Source: Odontocerum albicorne (taxonomy: Eukaryota; Arthropoda; Insecta; Trichoptera; Odontoceridae). Taken from it: a DNA stretch of 64,000 bases. The stretch covers positions 26,213,771-26,277,770 of the forward strand of contig OX463849.1 in NCBI GenBank assembly GCA_949825065.1, in the 5' to 3' direction. Within the stretch, counting starts at the first letter, position 1; each line of letters starts with the position of its first letter. The notes beneath the pieces are model-generated. The model was given only the letters and a program-made list of their open reading frames with translations. It was not told where the DNA came from and did no database searches. Below are positions 54,600 to 64,000 of this stretch, piece by piece. Both the position numbers and the translations under genes were made by a program.

Positions 54600-55520
54600 T
54601 AAAAGGTGTGCAAGTCAATCTTGTCGATCCACAGCTAGATGAAGGTCTTCCCAAATCGACTCCAAATAATTTAGTTTTATGTTCGTTGATGTGATGCGTT
54701 CATGCTTCCTGATTTCATCCATCTAGCGTACTTAGGGTTTTTTTCTGGGCGTCTTTATGCGTCTGAGTACAATTAGATTATACGGATGTCCATCGGGAAT
54801 CTGACAATCTGGCTACGTATCCCGCCTATTGCCACTTCATCTTCTTGCGCACCTTTATTACATCTTCTATCTTTGTTTTGTTGCGAATCTTCGCGTTGCG
54901 GAGTTTCGTTTACGGTGTATTTTAGTATATCCCTGCATACATTTCTCCATGCTCCTCTGTACGGTCTGAAACTTCTGTGTGTGTGTTTTGCTGTAAGCGT
55001 CCATGTCTCACAGCCATACGTAAGTGCTGGGAGAATACCCTATAGTTGTAGACTTTTCGCTTCAAAGATATTCGAAGATCATTTTTGAAGAAGTTGTTCA
55101 AACATCAAAATGAGCTTCCTGGTAGTTTTTTCCTTCGTGCTATTTCCTCCGATATGCCACCTACGAGTACAAAGGAAATAAGTTGGCCCAAATACACATA
55201 TTCCAGCTGCTTCTCATCTATAATTATTAGTTTTGAGATCGCAAAGCTGTTCATCATGTATTTGGTTTATGATATGTTAATTTTTAAACCAACTTGTTGG
55301 CCATTTCTGCTAATTCTTGCAGTTGATGCTAAAGATCACTCGGGTTTTGTGAGAATAGAACAATATAGTCTGCAAATCTCAAATGTCTCAGATATTTTCC
55401 ATCAATCAGTTAGCCCTTATTGTCCCACTCCAGTTTACTAAAGACATATTCAAGTGTATCTGTGAATAATTTTGGGGAAATCGCCTTGACGAACACCTTT
55501 ATCAATTTGGAACGTTTCAG
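54600..55520 (-). pseudogene. RTE-like LINE reverse transcriptase, decayed
   Basis: Reading the minus strand from 55500: KGVRQGDF (the GVRQGD motif of RTE-type RTs), then after a shift KLFTDTLEYVFSKLEWDNKG, stop, LIDGKYLRHLRFADYIVLFS, QNPSDL, HQLQELAEMANKLV, then TKYMMNSFAISKLIIIDEKQ, LEYVYLGQLISF, GGISEEIARRKKLPGSSF and, further, debris of the YGCETW and RSMEKCMQG blocks to about 54800. The RT active site, normally F-A-D-D, is FADY: the second aspartate codon became TAT. At 55161 TACGAGTA lies between LISF and GGISEE, adding two codons without breaking the frame. Confidence 0.8.
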
Positions 55521-56424
55521 AAGAATTTTGGTGATGTATTTTTGCTGTTTCATCCTTATAAATGTTATTGAACATTTTAATTTATGCATTCTGAATGCCT
55601 TGTGTTCATAGAACCTTTGGTATGGCAGTTTTTTTCAGGAGGAGACAGGAAATTCTCAACATGTGTTATTTAATAAAAATTCTCTCGGCTTAACTTTTTA
55701 TATTCTGCTCAATAGTTTTAACGTTAACATCTTTATACTTCAAATCCGCTTTTTAAGATACTTAAAAACAAATTTTATATTTATTTTTATATCTCTTAGA
55801 AATATTTTCTCATCGTTATGTTTTTTGTGACTTAAAAACTTCGAATATTATTTCAGTAACATAGCGGAGGGGTTTTCTCATTGGGTAAATTTTTTTAACG
55901 ATTTTTGGTTCTTATCCGTCAATCTTTATTTTGAAAATGTTTACTTAAGATATATATTTAAATTATGTAGATAAAAACTATGGAGTATTCGATCTCTCCT
56001 TTTACGCGATGTCCATTTATACGAATTCACTTTAATGCGTTTTATTCTGCTTGGATCCAGGGGAACGGAAAAGATCATGGAAGTAAAAGCAAAAACACTA
56101 ACGATGGAACATGCATCCATCAAATGGGATTTTGAATAAATAGGTACAACAATTTGTAAATTCTTTAACTTTTTTCTTTGTGTAAATATATGGTATATCT
56201 CTAAAATGTGTATTTTATTCATTGTCAGTAACCACCTATAATAGTATTAACTTATTTAAAAATAACTAAAACTTTTTAACTACGTAAGAACAGAATATCT
56301 GAAAATGTAAAAACGATCTACTTTTTCCCATAGCATTCAATCGGTAAATAATAAATAAATAATAAATTAACTCGCTGCTTTCCTAGAAAAAAATAACCGC
56401 ATAAATAGAGGGATTACTTATTTT
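55521..56424. other. Unassigned AT-rich region
   Basis: Possibly the remaining 5' part of the RT fragment up to 55600; otherwise nothing. Confidence 0.35.
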
Positions 56425-56495
56425 GTAATAATAAGGAAAAGAAAATAGAAATGCTTATTTTGTAATAATAAGGAAAAGAAAATAGAAATGCTTTA
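56425..56495. repeat. Short tandem duplication
   Basis: CTTATTTTGTAATAATAAGG followed by AAAAGAAAATAGAAATG occurs twice in succession, about 38 bp per unit. Confidence 0.8.
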
Positions 56496-56879
56496 TCATT
56501 TTTCTACGTATTTTTTTATAAGTATCAGACATGGGCAATCAATCAATTTAATTCAACAGCGCCGTCAATAGACCCAACTCACCCCAATGTCGAATTTCAT
56601 TCGTAATATTATCCTTCAAGTTGAAATCAACTGTTGACACTTAAGAGGAAGTCTATAACGGAACAACGATCAAGATAGACAGGTTTATTAGCTCGGTTTA
56701 CCCCCAACCTCTCTATTCGTACTGTTATATTATGAATATGTATGTATTGTACTCGGTTGATTTTTGTCCATAAATGATCAGTTTAGAAATATAACGCTCT
56801 ATTAGCCAGCTCCTTGAGATCACTGTACGCAACTGTACTTTTTTTTACAATTTCCACATGAATTTCCTTAACTTTCCCG
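56496..56879. other. Unassigned region
   Basis: Nothing recognised. Confidence 0.4.
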
Positions 56880-57120
56880 CCACCTCCATTTATATTGTGG
56901 AGAAAATGCAGCGTCTTTCCGTTCATGGACTTGGACGCTACGCTCGAGCAGAGATTGTTTATTGGCTTTCCCTGTTCATCGCTGTTCTCTTTTCACGTAT
57001 TTTTTTACTGTTCAGGCAGTGAGACTCCAGTTACAAACTAATATTAGACTCGCCCCGTCATTGACATGTTTAAAAAAGTGATGGAAAAAAACCTCAAATT
57101 TAAAGTAGAAATGTAATGTG
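56880..57120 (+). pseudogene. LINE ORF2 terminal fragment
   Basis: TTTTTTTACTGTTCAGGCAG aligns with TTTTACTGTCCATGCTGTTA at 51396 and encodes FTVQAVRLQ; downstream the frame reads NIRLAPSLTCLKK, the R.APS...FKK ending of LINE ORF2 proteins. Confidence 0.5.
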
Positions 57121-57269
57121 TTTCGTTCCTGACTTTTCTTTCCACTCCACCATCCTTTCTTTTGATTGACAATATATCATTTTTATTTTCATTATGTATA
57201 TTGTTCATGGATTTTGTTCAATTAAACATTCATTTTAATATTTTTTTGCAAACATTTAAATTTACTTTG

Positions 57270-57345
57270 TCTGATTGGTTGGAAGAGATTGCCGCCTGGC
57301 AATAGTCCCATTTAATTATTTCAAATTTACGTTTTAAATAAAATG
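57270..57345 (+). mobile_element. SINE 3' body fragment
   Basis: TCTGATTGGTTGGAAGAGAT and TGCCGCCTGGCAATAGTCCC match the SINE body; the remainder is lost. Confidence 0.5.
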
Positions 57346-57899
57346 TCAAGATTGACGTTCGGTGTGGTACGATGCAGACTGCCCGTCTTGAGACGGTCCC
57401 GTACAATATTTATAACTATGGACGAGTTTCTTTGCAATAATTCACACTTGCATACTCGTACTTGAAAAAATCAATACTAAAATAGTTTTCTTACTTTTTT
57501 CTGCGCAAAATCGTTTATTTATCAATTGAAATCTAATGATTTTATATTTCAGAATCTATTGAAAAAAAACGGCAATTTAAAATAATCGATCTTTGCCAAT
57601 GTTTTTCCGTGAAGTATTTTTAATTAAATGTAGACAAAACCTTTCTCTTATTGGCAATTACAATCGTTTTGGGTAGACTGAGTAATATTCTAAGAAAGTT
57701 ATTCATAATTAAGCTCCTATCTTCGGAAATTCGTCAATTGGTGCATTTTTTTTCGATGTCGTCTTGAATTGATTCATAATATTTTATAAACTCACCCACT
57801 TACTCAATCTCTAGATCCTCAGGACATAAGTTCACAAGATCTTTGAATTTTCCCCGTATTTTCATATGATTATAATTTACCATTAGCCGAATGTATTAC

Positions 57900-58165
57900 T
57901 ATCACATGTCGGAATATCTACGAAGGTTTCGTTTTATTTCGTCTTCCTTTGGTAAGTTTTCTGCGGTTTTCTTACCAAATATGTGTTTCTAAACATATAC
58001 AGATGCGAGGAAGTACCAGATCTAATGACCGCATCCATCACCTTTCTATTCGTACACTCAACTTCTATATTAATTCTGTAATATATTCCAGTCAATAATA
58101 GGGAGTTCGAATCCCCAGTTCGAGGGCCGATGAGAGTCTGATCTCTAAACAACGCTATATAAATT
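57900..58165 (-). repeat. Dispersed repeat Y, inverted copy
   Basis: The complement of TTACCAAATATGTGTTTCTA, AACATATACAGATGCGAGGA, CACCTTTCTATTCGTACACT and GAGTTCGAATCCCCAGTTCG restores the order of repeat Y and shows its tRNA-like GGTTCGAATCC-type stretch. Confidence 0.5.
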
Positions 58166-58377
58166 ATCCAAATATATTAAGTTAAACTAAATATATATTT
58201 AAATGTCCTGACACGATATTTTTCATTGTGCCATTTCTTATTCGTTTTACAAATTGGCATCATGCCTGCCAGAACGAAAAGTGCTTCATACGATATCTTT
58301 CTATAACATCGTTGAATTCGAAATCCTAATAACTGTTGTACTCTTTTTAACTACTACGAGTACGCACTGATTTTACC

Positions 58378-58517
58378 TGCCAACTACTGGCTAAATACCA
58401 ATTACTATACCAACTACTGGCTAAATACCAACTACTATACCAACTACTGGCTAAATACCAACTACTATACCAACTACTGGCTAAATACCAACTACTATAC
58501 CAACTACTGGCTAAATA
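58378..58517. repeat. 30-bp tandem repeat, four and a half copies
   Basis: CCAACTACTGGCTAAATACC plus AACTACTATA repeats; only the first unit differs (AATTACTATA). Itself built of two related 15-bp halves. Confidence 0.9.
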
Positions 58518-58719
58518 AATACGTTTGGGCGGTACTATAACTCCGTTATACTCGTATATTACTCGTACTTCTAATTATATGTCACATCTCAATTTATCCA
58601 TTCCTGGCAGTGCTTTGATCAACTTTAATGATTTATCGACGGCATTATCAATATGAGTAGACCAATTAAATTGATCAAAAAGTATTTAATATCGTTTACC
58701 TTATAGTTGTTACTTCGTA

Positions 58720-58960
58720 AATAGTCTCGACACACATATTTCACCTGGTTCACATCCATACACCTCATCATACAATTATTACAATTTATCAAGCTTTCTA
58801 CGTTTTCTTATTTCAAAATATCATTCACTTGATCCAACCATGCCTTCCTTTTTCTTCCTAGACCATGCCTTCCACTCATATTTGTAATATATGTTTGTTT
58901 TATTATTTTTTCTTCGTTCATTCAAACCATCTCAAAGTACTTTTATTAAAGCTGGTTAAT
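58720..58960 (-). pseudogene. LINE ORF2 C-terminal remnant
   Basis: CACTTGATCCAACCATGCCT and CATTCAAACCATCTCAAAGT are complements of the W.DQV and RWF(G)H regions. TTTCTACGTTTTCTTATTTC follows the same layout as 42700-42860. Confidence 0.5.
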
Positions 58961-59469
58961 AAGAATAAATCTCTTCAACGGATATATTATATTATATTAT
59001 AATCTAAACATTATTTTAGAAAATTATTGTCAACATTTTAATTCAAATGATCAAAATTAATATCATATTTTTTACGTCGTCACATTTCGTGGTACATGTT
59101 TGATATTAGCACATTTGTAATCATTCCGCATTCAAAAGCATAGCATCGTTGAAAAAATATTTAACCAATATGATATCGGACTTTGAAATTCGTGTTGGGA
59201 AACGTGACGTCCGTTTTTATTGCACTGAAAGTGTGTGACGGAGTCGCGACCGCCACGTGAGCATTATCAAACGCCGTATCACCGAATCACACTGATAACC
59301 AGGCGGATGCTCGACTCATGTTGTATTTGTACTTGCTTGCTAAATGTATAACATTTATTATTTATATTGAACATACGAGTACATACAAACATATCATATT
59401 ATGATCCTCCGTGGTCTAATAAAATAATCAGAGATCTTTTTATTACTGGAATATTTTATAAATACCACA
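58961..59469. other. Unassigned region
   Basis: 59210-59300 is CpG-rich (GGAGTCGCGACCGCCACGTG), possibly repeat X debris. Confidence 0.3.
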
Positions 59470-59545
59470 ATGACCATAGTTTAGAGCCTTAACGCCCCCT
59501 AATAATTATGTATACCTCAACGCTCCCTTAAAAATTAAAATTGCT
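59470..59545 (-). mobile_element. hAT-like element end fragment
   Basis: GAGCCTTAACGCCCCCTAAT and GTATACCTCAACGCTCCCTT are the reverse complement of the subterminal part of the element at 25708-26605. Confidence 0.45.
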
Positions 59546-60369
59546 TTATATTAGTTATTTTTTAGAGACTGTTTGTTATGCAAAACAAATATAACTAAGT
59601 TGAGACTGGTCGATTGAAAAAATGCTACAAAGCAATAAATCTGCCTAATGTACTCGTATTTTCTTATATGAAAGTATTTAAATAAGCAGAGGTATTAGAG
59701 AAAGAACAATAATTAAGACCAGCGTATTATCCAGTGGACTATCAAGAACATGTGACAAGAAATGGGTCACATCTCCAGAAAGTGATGTAAATACGATTTT
59801 AAGGAAATGACGAGTCACGTTGGAAGGCACGTAATTAGACGAAGAGATAACACAGTCCGAGTTGTTCGTTTGTTTGAACTGGATGCTAAAAACCGGCGAT
59901 TGGCAATAGAAATGTGAGAAAAGAGAAATATCTACTCAACAGTGTCTGGACATAGGTCGATATCAACCAGTAGCTCGAACTTGTCTTCCATCTAATTACG
60001 TCCTCCCAACGTGGTTCGTGTCCTCCAATAAAGAACCGTAAAATCATATTTAAATTGCCAACTGGCAACGTGATTCTCCTGTTGCCACGTTCTTTGGTTA
60101 TCCACTGGATAATATCCTGGTTCTTATTCTAATTCTTCTGTTTATTTTAATACTTTCATATTTTGCAGATTTATTACGTTGTAGCATTTTTTTTCAATCG
60201 ACGATGAGCAGTATACTTTCTTCGTACATATATGGTACATCCTGGCAGATTATTGCCATGTGATAATTTGGCAAAGGAAGCATGTTCTGCCGGTTGTCCC
60301 CTATCTGATTTTTCCCAGCCAGTAACTGAAATCTCAAATAAAATAAAACATTATTGCATGCGTAGGATT
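59546..60369. other. Unassigned region
   Basis: 60235-60330 has words like GATTATTGCCATGTGATAAT that may be an old SINE body. Nothing firmer. Confidence 0.3.
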
Positions 60370-60733
60370 GGGACTCGTATAAGGGAACTAGATATAAATA
60401 AACTGTAAACTGGTGAATACTCGTATAAGGGCACTAGATATAAATAAACTGTAAACTGGTGTATACTCGTATAAGGGCACTAGATATAAACAAACTGTAA
60501 ACTGGTGAATACTCGTATAATGGCACTAGATATAAATAAACTGTAAACTGGTGTATACTCGTATAAGGGCACTAGATATAAATAAACTGTAAACTGGTGA
60601 ATACTCGTATAAGGGCACTAGATATACGAGTAAATGAACTGTAAACTAGTGAATACTCGTATAAGGGCACTGGATATAAATAAACTGTAAACTGGTGTAC
60701 TGTATACTCGTATAAGGGCACTAGATATAAATC
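60370..60733. repeat. 46-bp tandem repeat with hexamer insertion, eight copies
   Basis: AAGGG(C)AC starts at 60382, 60427, 60473, 60519, 60565, 60611, 60663 and 60714 (steps about 46, 46, 46, 46, 46, 52, 51). Each unit contains ACTAGATATAAATAAACTG and ends with TACTCGTA. The 52-bp unit reads GATATACGAGTAAATGAACT where others read GATATAAATAAACT, a clean 6-bp insertion that creates a second octamer. The 51-bp unit has a different 5-bp insertion (GTACTGTATACTCG). Confidence 0.95.
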
Positions 60734-60752
60734 AATCGAACAATCTATCCCT

Positions 60753-61064
60753 TTGAAAACATGGTTTGATATAATAAGAATGAACAAAATGGAAGTGTCT
60801 GTCATATGTCGTTTGCAGACAGGCCACTGCGTGGTGGCTAGTCATCTTTACAGAATTGGTATTGTGGAGAACCCCGACTGTGGTCTGGATAATGAAACTA
60901 TAGACCATGTATTTTTTGGTTGTCCTTTGCGAGATACATTTGATTTACTAAAAGCCATATCTTTACCGCGTCCAATGAGTGTTGCGTTTCTTCTTTCTTC
61001 GTGGAACTTTCTCACTTACAGATCAATTGTTACATTTTCGAAGCTTAACCAGTATAAACGTTAA
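60753..61064 (+). pseudogene. LINE ORF2 C-terminus (Cys/His tail)
   Basis: 103 codons open. Residues 20-36 read RLQTGHCVVASHLYRIG, residues 37-50 IVENPDCGLDNETI, residues 51-60 DHVFFGCPLR, and the end is LLSSWNFLTYRSIVTFSKLN. R..TGH....HL.R.G....P.C.....ET..H....CP is the conserved tail following the RNase H region of several LINE clades (R1/Jockey/I group). One of the paired cysteines is missing (DCGLD rather than a C-x-C pair). The start is not meaningful because the real ORF began far upstream. Confidence 0.75.
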
Positions 61065-61159
61065 ATTGTCTAGAATTGTATTTAAAAAAAAAACATTGTT
61101 TTATTATGTTGACTCATATAATTGCATAATGACTTGAATTTGATGGCACAAATCATCCT

Positions 61160-61340
61160 AGTTTAGGTAGATTGCCAATTAAAAAATACATCTTCCAACT
61201 TAACAGAAATATGTTTAAACAAGCCTTAAGTGAAAACTAAACAGTATTTTTTAGAAAAATCTGGATATAATGGAAACCAAATCCGCAACCCCCAGGATGG
61301 AAGACAGACGTCTTATCATCTAGGTCACGGAGGTCGTTCA
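61160..61340 (-). mobile_element. tRNA-derived SINE copy
   Basis: Reverse complement: GACCTCCGTGACCTAGATGA, TAAGACGTCTGTCTTCCATC, GGGGGTTGCGGATTTGGTTT (B box damaged), AAAAAATACTGTTTAGTTTT, CACTTAAGGC and GGAAGATGTATTTTTTAATT. Nearly complete. Confidence 0.7.
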
Positions 61341-61479
61341 GTAGTAGTTAATATAAAATAAACTTTTGGCTTTTCACGTGTGTGGCCACTCTTTAATCTA
61401 AAACTAATCAAGAAAAACATGCTTCATTATCAAGTAATTGAGGCCAGCTTTGCTACTCTTCTATTTATTTATTTAACAC

Positions 61480-61565
61480 TTTTATTGCAAATACAATCTG
61501 GCGAGCTTATTGCCAAGCGGCAATCTCTTCCAACTAACCAGACAAAAGTAAATGAAGCAAGTTAC
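61480..61565 (-). mobile_element. SINE 3' body fragment
   Basis: ATACAATCTGGCGAGCTTAT, TGCCAAGCGGCAATCTCTTC and CAACTAACCAGACAAAAG give the body in reverse. Confidence 0.65.
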
Positions 61566-61749
61566 GTGGTCGCATAAATCATAAATCTTCTCCTACCATA
61601 TTTCTGATATTTTGTTATTCATCACATCTGTAATTTTTTTAAACCCACCCAATCACCCTACGTAATTTATGACGTACATCATTTTTAACTTCTGCTGGCT
61701 CTCATTAGTGCCAGAGGCAACTGCTCTTTTATAAAACAGTTGCATTAAC

Positions 61750-61960
61750 CAATGACCTCCGTGGTTAGTAAGCCTACCTTTCAATACGGGGATTATTTGT
61801 TCGATTCCCGTTGTAAGCCAGAATCATTTTTAAAAAGGGCTCCAATCTGGTTTTCACTTAAGGCCTTTATAACACCTTTCTGGTTGGTTGGATGAAGTTG
61901 TCACATGGACATGGTTGTACTGTATACAACGAAAGTGTTATAAAATACAATAAGTGATAT
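61750..61960 (+). mobile_element. tRNA-derived SINE, best full-length copy
   Basis: Head: AATGACCTCCGTGGTTAGTA and TTGTTCGATTCCCGTTGTAA (intact B box). Junction: AAAAAGGGCTCCAATCTGGT, TTTCACTTAAGGCC. Body: TTCTGGTTGGTTGGATGAAG, TTGTCACATGG. End: GGTTGTACTGTATACAACGA, AAGTGTTATAAAATACAATA. Length about 210 bp. As with other tRNA-derived SINEs it would be Pol III transcribed and depend on a LINE partner, which is not identified here. Confidence 0.8.
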
Positions 61961-62253
61961 AATTTAATAATATCCAATTACTTTTCACACCTTGTTATTT
62001 AGGATGGATGGCAAACCGCATCTCTGATTCGCGAATTGAAAAATTTAAGATTTTTTTTTATTAAATCTTAATATACTTCACGGTATATTAAATTTAAGAT
62101 TATATTTAATTATAGCTGACACGTGAGGTTTATCATAAATTCACCGCATCGTCCAAAGATAAAACCAAGGTTTCGAATCATCTCATTTTCATAATAAATA
62201 TGTCGTACACTTTTGTTTACAGTTTTCGTTGATAATTAAATAAACGTGTTTTT

Positions 62254-62500
62254 CAAATGTGCAAGTCTGACCTTGGATAAGGAATGTTTAAATGTGCAAG
62301 TCTGACCTTGGATAAGGAATTTTTAAATGTGCAAGTCTGACCTTGTATAAGGAATTTTCAAATGTGCAAGTCTGACCTTGGATAAGGAATTTTTAAATGT
62401 ACAAGTCTGACCTTGGATAAGGAATTTTTAAATGTGCAAGTCTGACCTTGGATAAGGAATTTTCAAATGTGCAAGTCTGACCTTGGATAAGGAATTTTAT
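62254..62500. repeat. 35-bp tandem repeat, seven copies
   Basis: AAATGTGCAAGTCTGACCTT and GGATAAGGAATTTTT/C repeat from 62254; period 35 bp (GCAAG at 62261, 62296, 62331). Confidence 0.95.
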
Positions 62501-62599
62501 TCAATGTATAAAACATTTTTGAGCTTTATTAACATTTTTGTCAGATTTTTGTTTAGAACTTCGTCTTAAGGTAAAAAGTTCATATAGTAACAATACTCG

Positions 62600-62740
62600 G
62601 GCATAAGTATTGCAAACAAATGCAATGACGAACCGAGGTGTTCTGTGTATACTTCATTGGTTCTAAGCCCAAAGACTCGATTAATGGGACCGATAACAAT
62701 GACTTTTCCCGGACACACATTTAAACACGTCCGAAATTAT
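62600..62740 (-). repeat. Dispersed repeat X, inverted copy
   Basis: The complement of AAGTATTGCAAACAAATGCA, ATGACGAACCGAGGTG, TTGGTTCTAAGCCCAAAGAC and TAATGGGACCGATAACAATG restores repeat X. Confidence 0.6.
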
Positions 62741-63227
62741 TAATGAACTTGTAGATTCCTTAATTAAACTTTAAAAAAATGTTTCCCTTGCCCCATTCGT
62801 TTAACTAGGTCGAATGAGTTGTGCTATATACTCAGGACCAATACAAATGATTTAATCGATTTATTTATCTATAGAAATTGCTCTGCGTTCAAAAAGAATT
62901 CTTTCGGTTAGATATGTTTGGGATTCCAATTTTTAAGTTTAAAAAGGGATTAAATAAAAATTTGCTGATCTTGGATTTACCTGATTGCGAGCGACACTAT
63001 GCTTACTCTTAAATGTTTCGTTTTTTTACTATCCTTTTGTTTCCTCTCTCTGTTCTACAATGATTATTTTTATGTCTTGTTTTTATTATAGTTATTGTTT
63101 CACGCCTATATCTATTTGTTTACATGCAAATTTTCCACGAAAACTTCATTACTCTAAATTACGTTATACTATATATAATCTATTTACTATACTAAAAACC
63201 GTTTATTATCTTATAAACCATAAATAG
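62741..63227. other. Unassigned AT-rich region
   Basis: Nothing recognised. Confidence 0.35.
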
Positions 63228-63445
63228 ATGACCTCCATGTCCTAGTTGGTAAGACACCTGTTTTCAGCCCGGGAATTGCGAGTTCCATTTCCGTTAGAAT
63301 CTAGATTTAAAAAAAGGAATCTATTCTGGTGTTCACATATTGAAGATAAGGTATATTGAAGATAATTCTGGTTGGTTGTGAGATTACTACACGGCAATAC
63401 GCCCGTCAAGTCGTATTGTACACAAGAAAAATGTATAGTAATGTG
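63228..63445 (+). mobile_element. tRNA-derived SINE copy
   Basis: GATGACCTCCATGTCCTAGT, TGGTAAGACACCTGTTTTCA, AATTGCGAGTTCCATTTCCG, GAATCTAGATTTAAAAAAAG, ATTCTGGTTGGTTGTGAGAT and GTCAAGTCGTATTGTACACA, all in SINE order. A short duplication (AAGGTATATTGAAGATAA) enlarges the middle. Confidence 0.75.
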
Positions 63446-63819
63446 CAGGCCTTACTGTAAACAAGACAATAATACAAATAAAATGAGTAACGTTACGTTA
63501 AGAGATAGGCGTCCAAACGTGTATGTACATTCCTAGAACTGAGGCCTGAATGCGCAGCCCGACCTAAATACTAAAAACTAACCTCTATCCTTATAATTTC
63601 GTGATTTGTATTCAGAGTTGGGCATCATTTGCTCTAAACTTTCAAGAGAGGTAATGAAACTGTGTATTCGTAACTTACTTATTTAACGAACCTACAACAC
63701 ATTTGTATGAAATTTAACTTAACATACTAATTTCTTTAGCGAAAAAAATGGAGAAGATTTAGTACTTAGTATAAAGGTTCTTCTTTAAATTCAGGTTTAA
63801 CCCCTTATTCTATGGATTT
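63446..63819. other. Unassigned region
   Basis: Nothing recognised. Confidence 0.35.
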
Positions 63820-64000
63820 AAAAAACTCAGTATAGTTGATTGGGACATGTATTGAGAATATTAGATGACAGTATAACGAAAAAAGTATTAAAGACAAGAA
63901 CTCCTAGAGGAAAGGTCTAGTGAAAAAAACAATAAAAGAAATAGGATTGGCATTGTGTGAGGACAGAATTCAGGTGGACTGAGAGACCGTCCCTGAGAGC
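63820..64000 (+). pseudogene. LINE ORF2 C-terminal fragment, cut by window end
   Basis: The frame reads LGHVLRILDDSITKKVLKTR then TPRGK, and after decay KTIKEIGLALCEDRIQVD. This follows the LGHV.RM.D.R..K..L......G.R.....W...V...L...DR block of LINE ORF2 ends. It runs off the window. Confidence 0.5.

Noticed and set aside
1..64000. Telomeric repeats as the source of the TACTCGTA signal
   Set aside because: No tandem TTAGG-like or TACTCG-like runs are present; the octamers are dispersed single copies outside one 46-bp array.
1..64000. Bacterial or phage defence system
   Set aside because: No long ORFs, Shine-Dalgarno spacing or operons; all coding remnants are eukaryotic transposon proteins.

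Overview
The window looks like intergenic or heterochromatin-like DNA from an arthropod, most likely an insect. It is A+T-rich (about two thirds by eye) and I find no intact host gene, functional tRNA, rRNA, operon or bacterial-type gene. What can be recognised is a deep sediment of transposable elements and tandem repeats: decayed non-LTR retrotransposons (one LINE family whose C-terminal region recurs more than a dozen times, RTE-like reverse transcriptase pieces, and other LINE tails), a tRNA-derived SINE family with A/B boxes, Helitrons with PIF1-type helicase remnants, and DNA transposons of the hAT, PIF/Harbinger-like (MADF protein) and pogo/Tigger-like types. The LINE and Helitron types are ones I associate with insect genomes including Lepidoptera, but the species cannot be fixed from this window.

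Layout. 0-10 kb: LINE fragments, an 88-bp tandem repeat, a complex inverted-repeat block (2.6-3.8 kb) and a pogo-like element bounded by TA (7.9-9.4 kb). 10-21 kb: an unassigned G+C-richer ORF, then alternating SINE and LINE fragments. 21.3-22.3 kb and 24.7-25.6 kb: two homogeneous satellite arrays (118-bp x 8 and about 75-bp x 11). 25.7-34 kb: a non-autonomous hAT-like element, LINE pieces and a nested long inverted repeat (31.7-33.4 kb). 35-41.7 kb: Helitrons, one split by a 1.94-kb hAT element with a perfect 8-bp target duplication; one helicase region carries an 897-bp tandem duplication. 43.3-44.0 kb: the Harbinger-like element. 47.1-47.6 kb: two adjacent foldback elements. 48-64 kb: RTE and other LINE fragments, SINEs and short tandem arrays.

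Two signals go beyond ordinary repeat annotation. First, the octamer TACTCGTA or its complement TACGAGTA occurs about 49 times by hand count (about 41 outside one array), where base composition predicts only 2-3. In the tandem array at 60.4-60.7 kb one repeat unit carries exactly one extra 6-bp TACGAG block, and several SINE and LINE copies look interrupted the same way. The structure TA-CTCG-TA fits a 4-nt remnant between duplicated TA sites, as expected of Tc1/mariner-type excision footprints, at unusually high density. Second, a dispersed repeat present five times carries a hammerhead-ribozyme-like core (CTGATGA, hairpin, GAA, palindromic ACCGGT, A). Both stem I and stem II differ between copies while often keeping pairing, which suggests a Penelope-like or retrozyme-like source.

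No gene cooperation can be described: every coding remnant is broken by stops, frameshifts or truncation.
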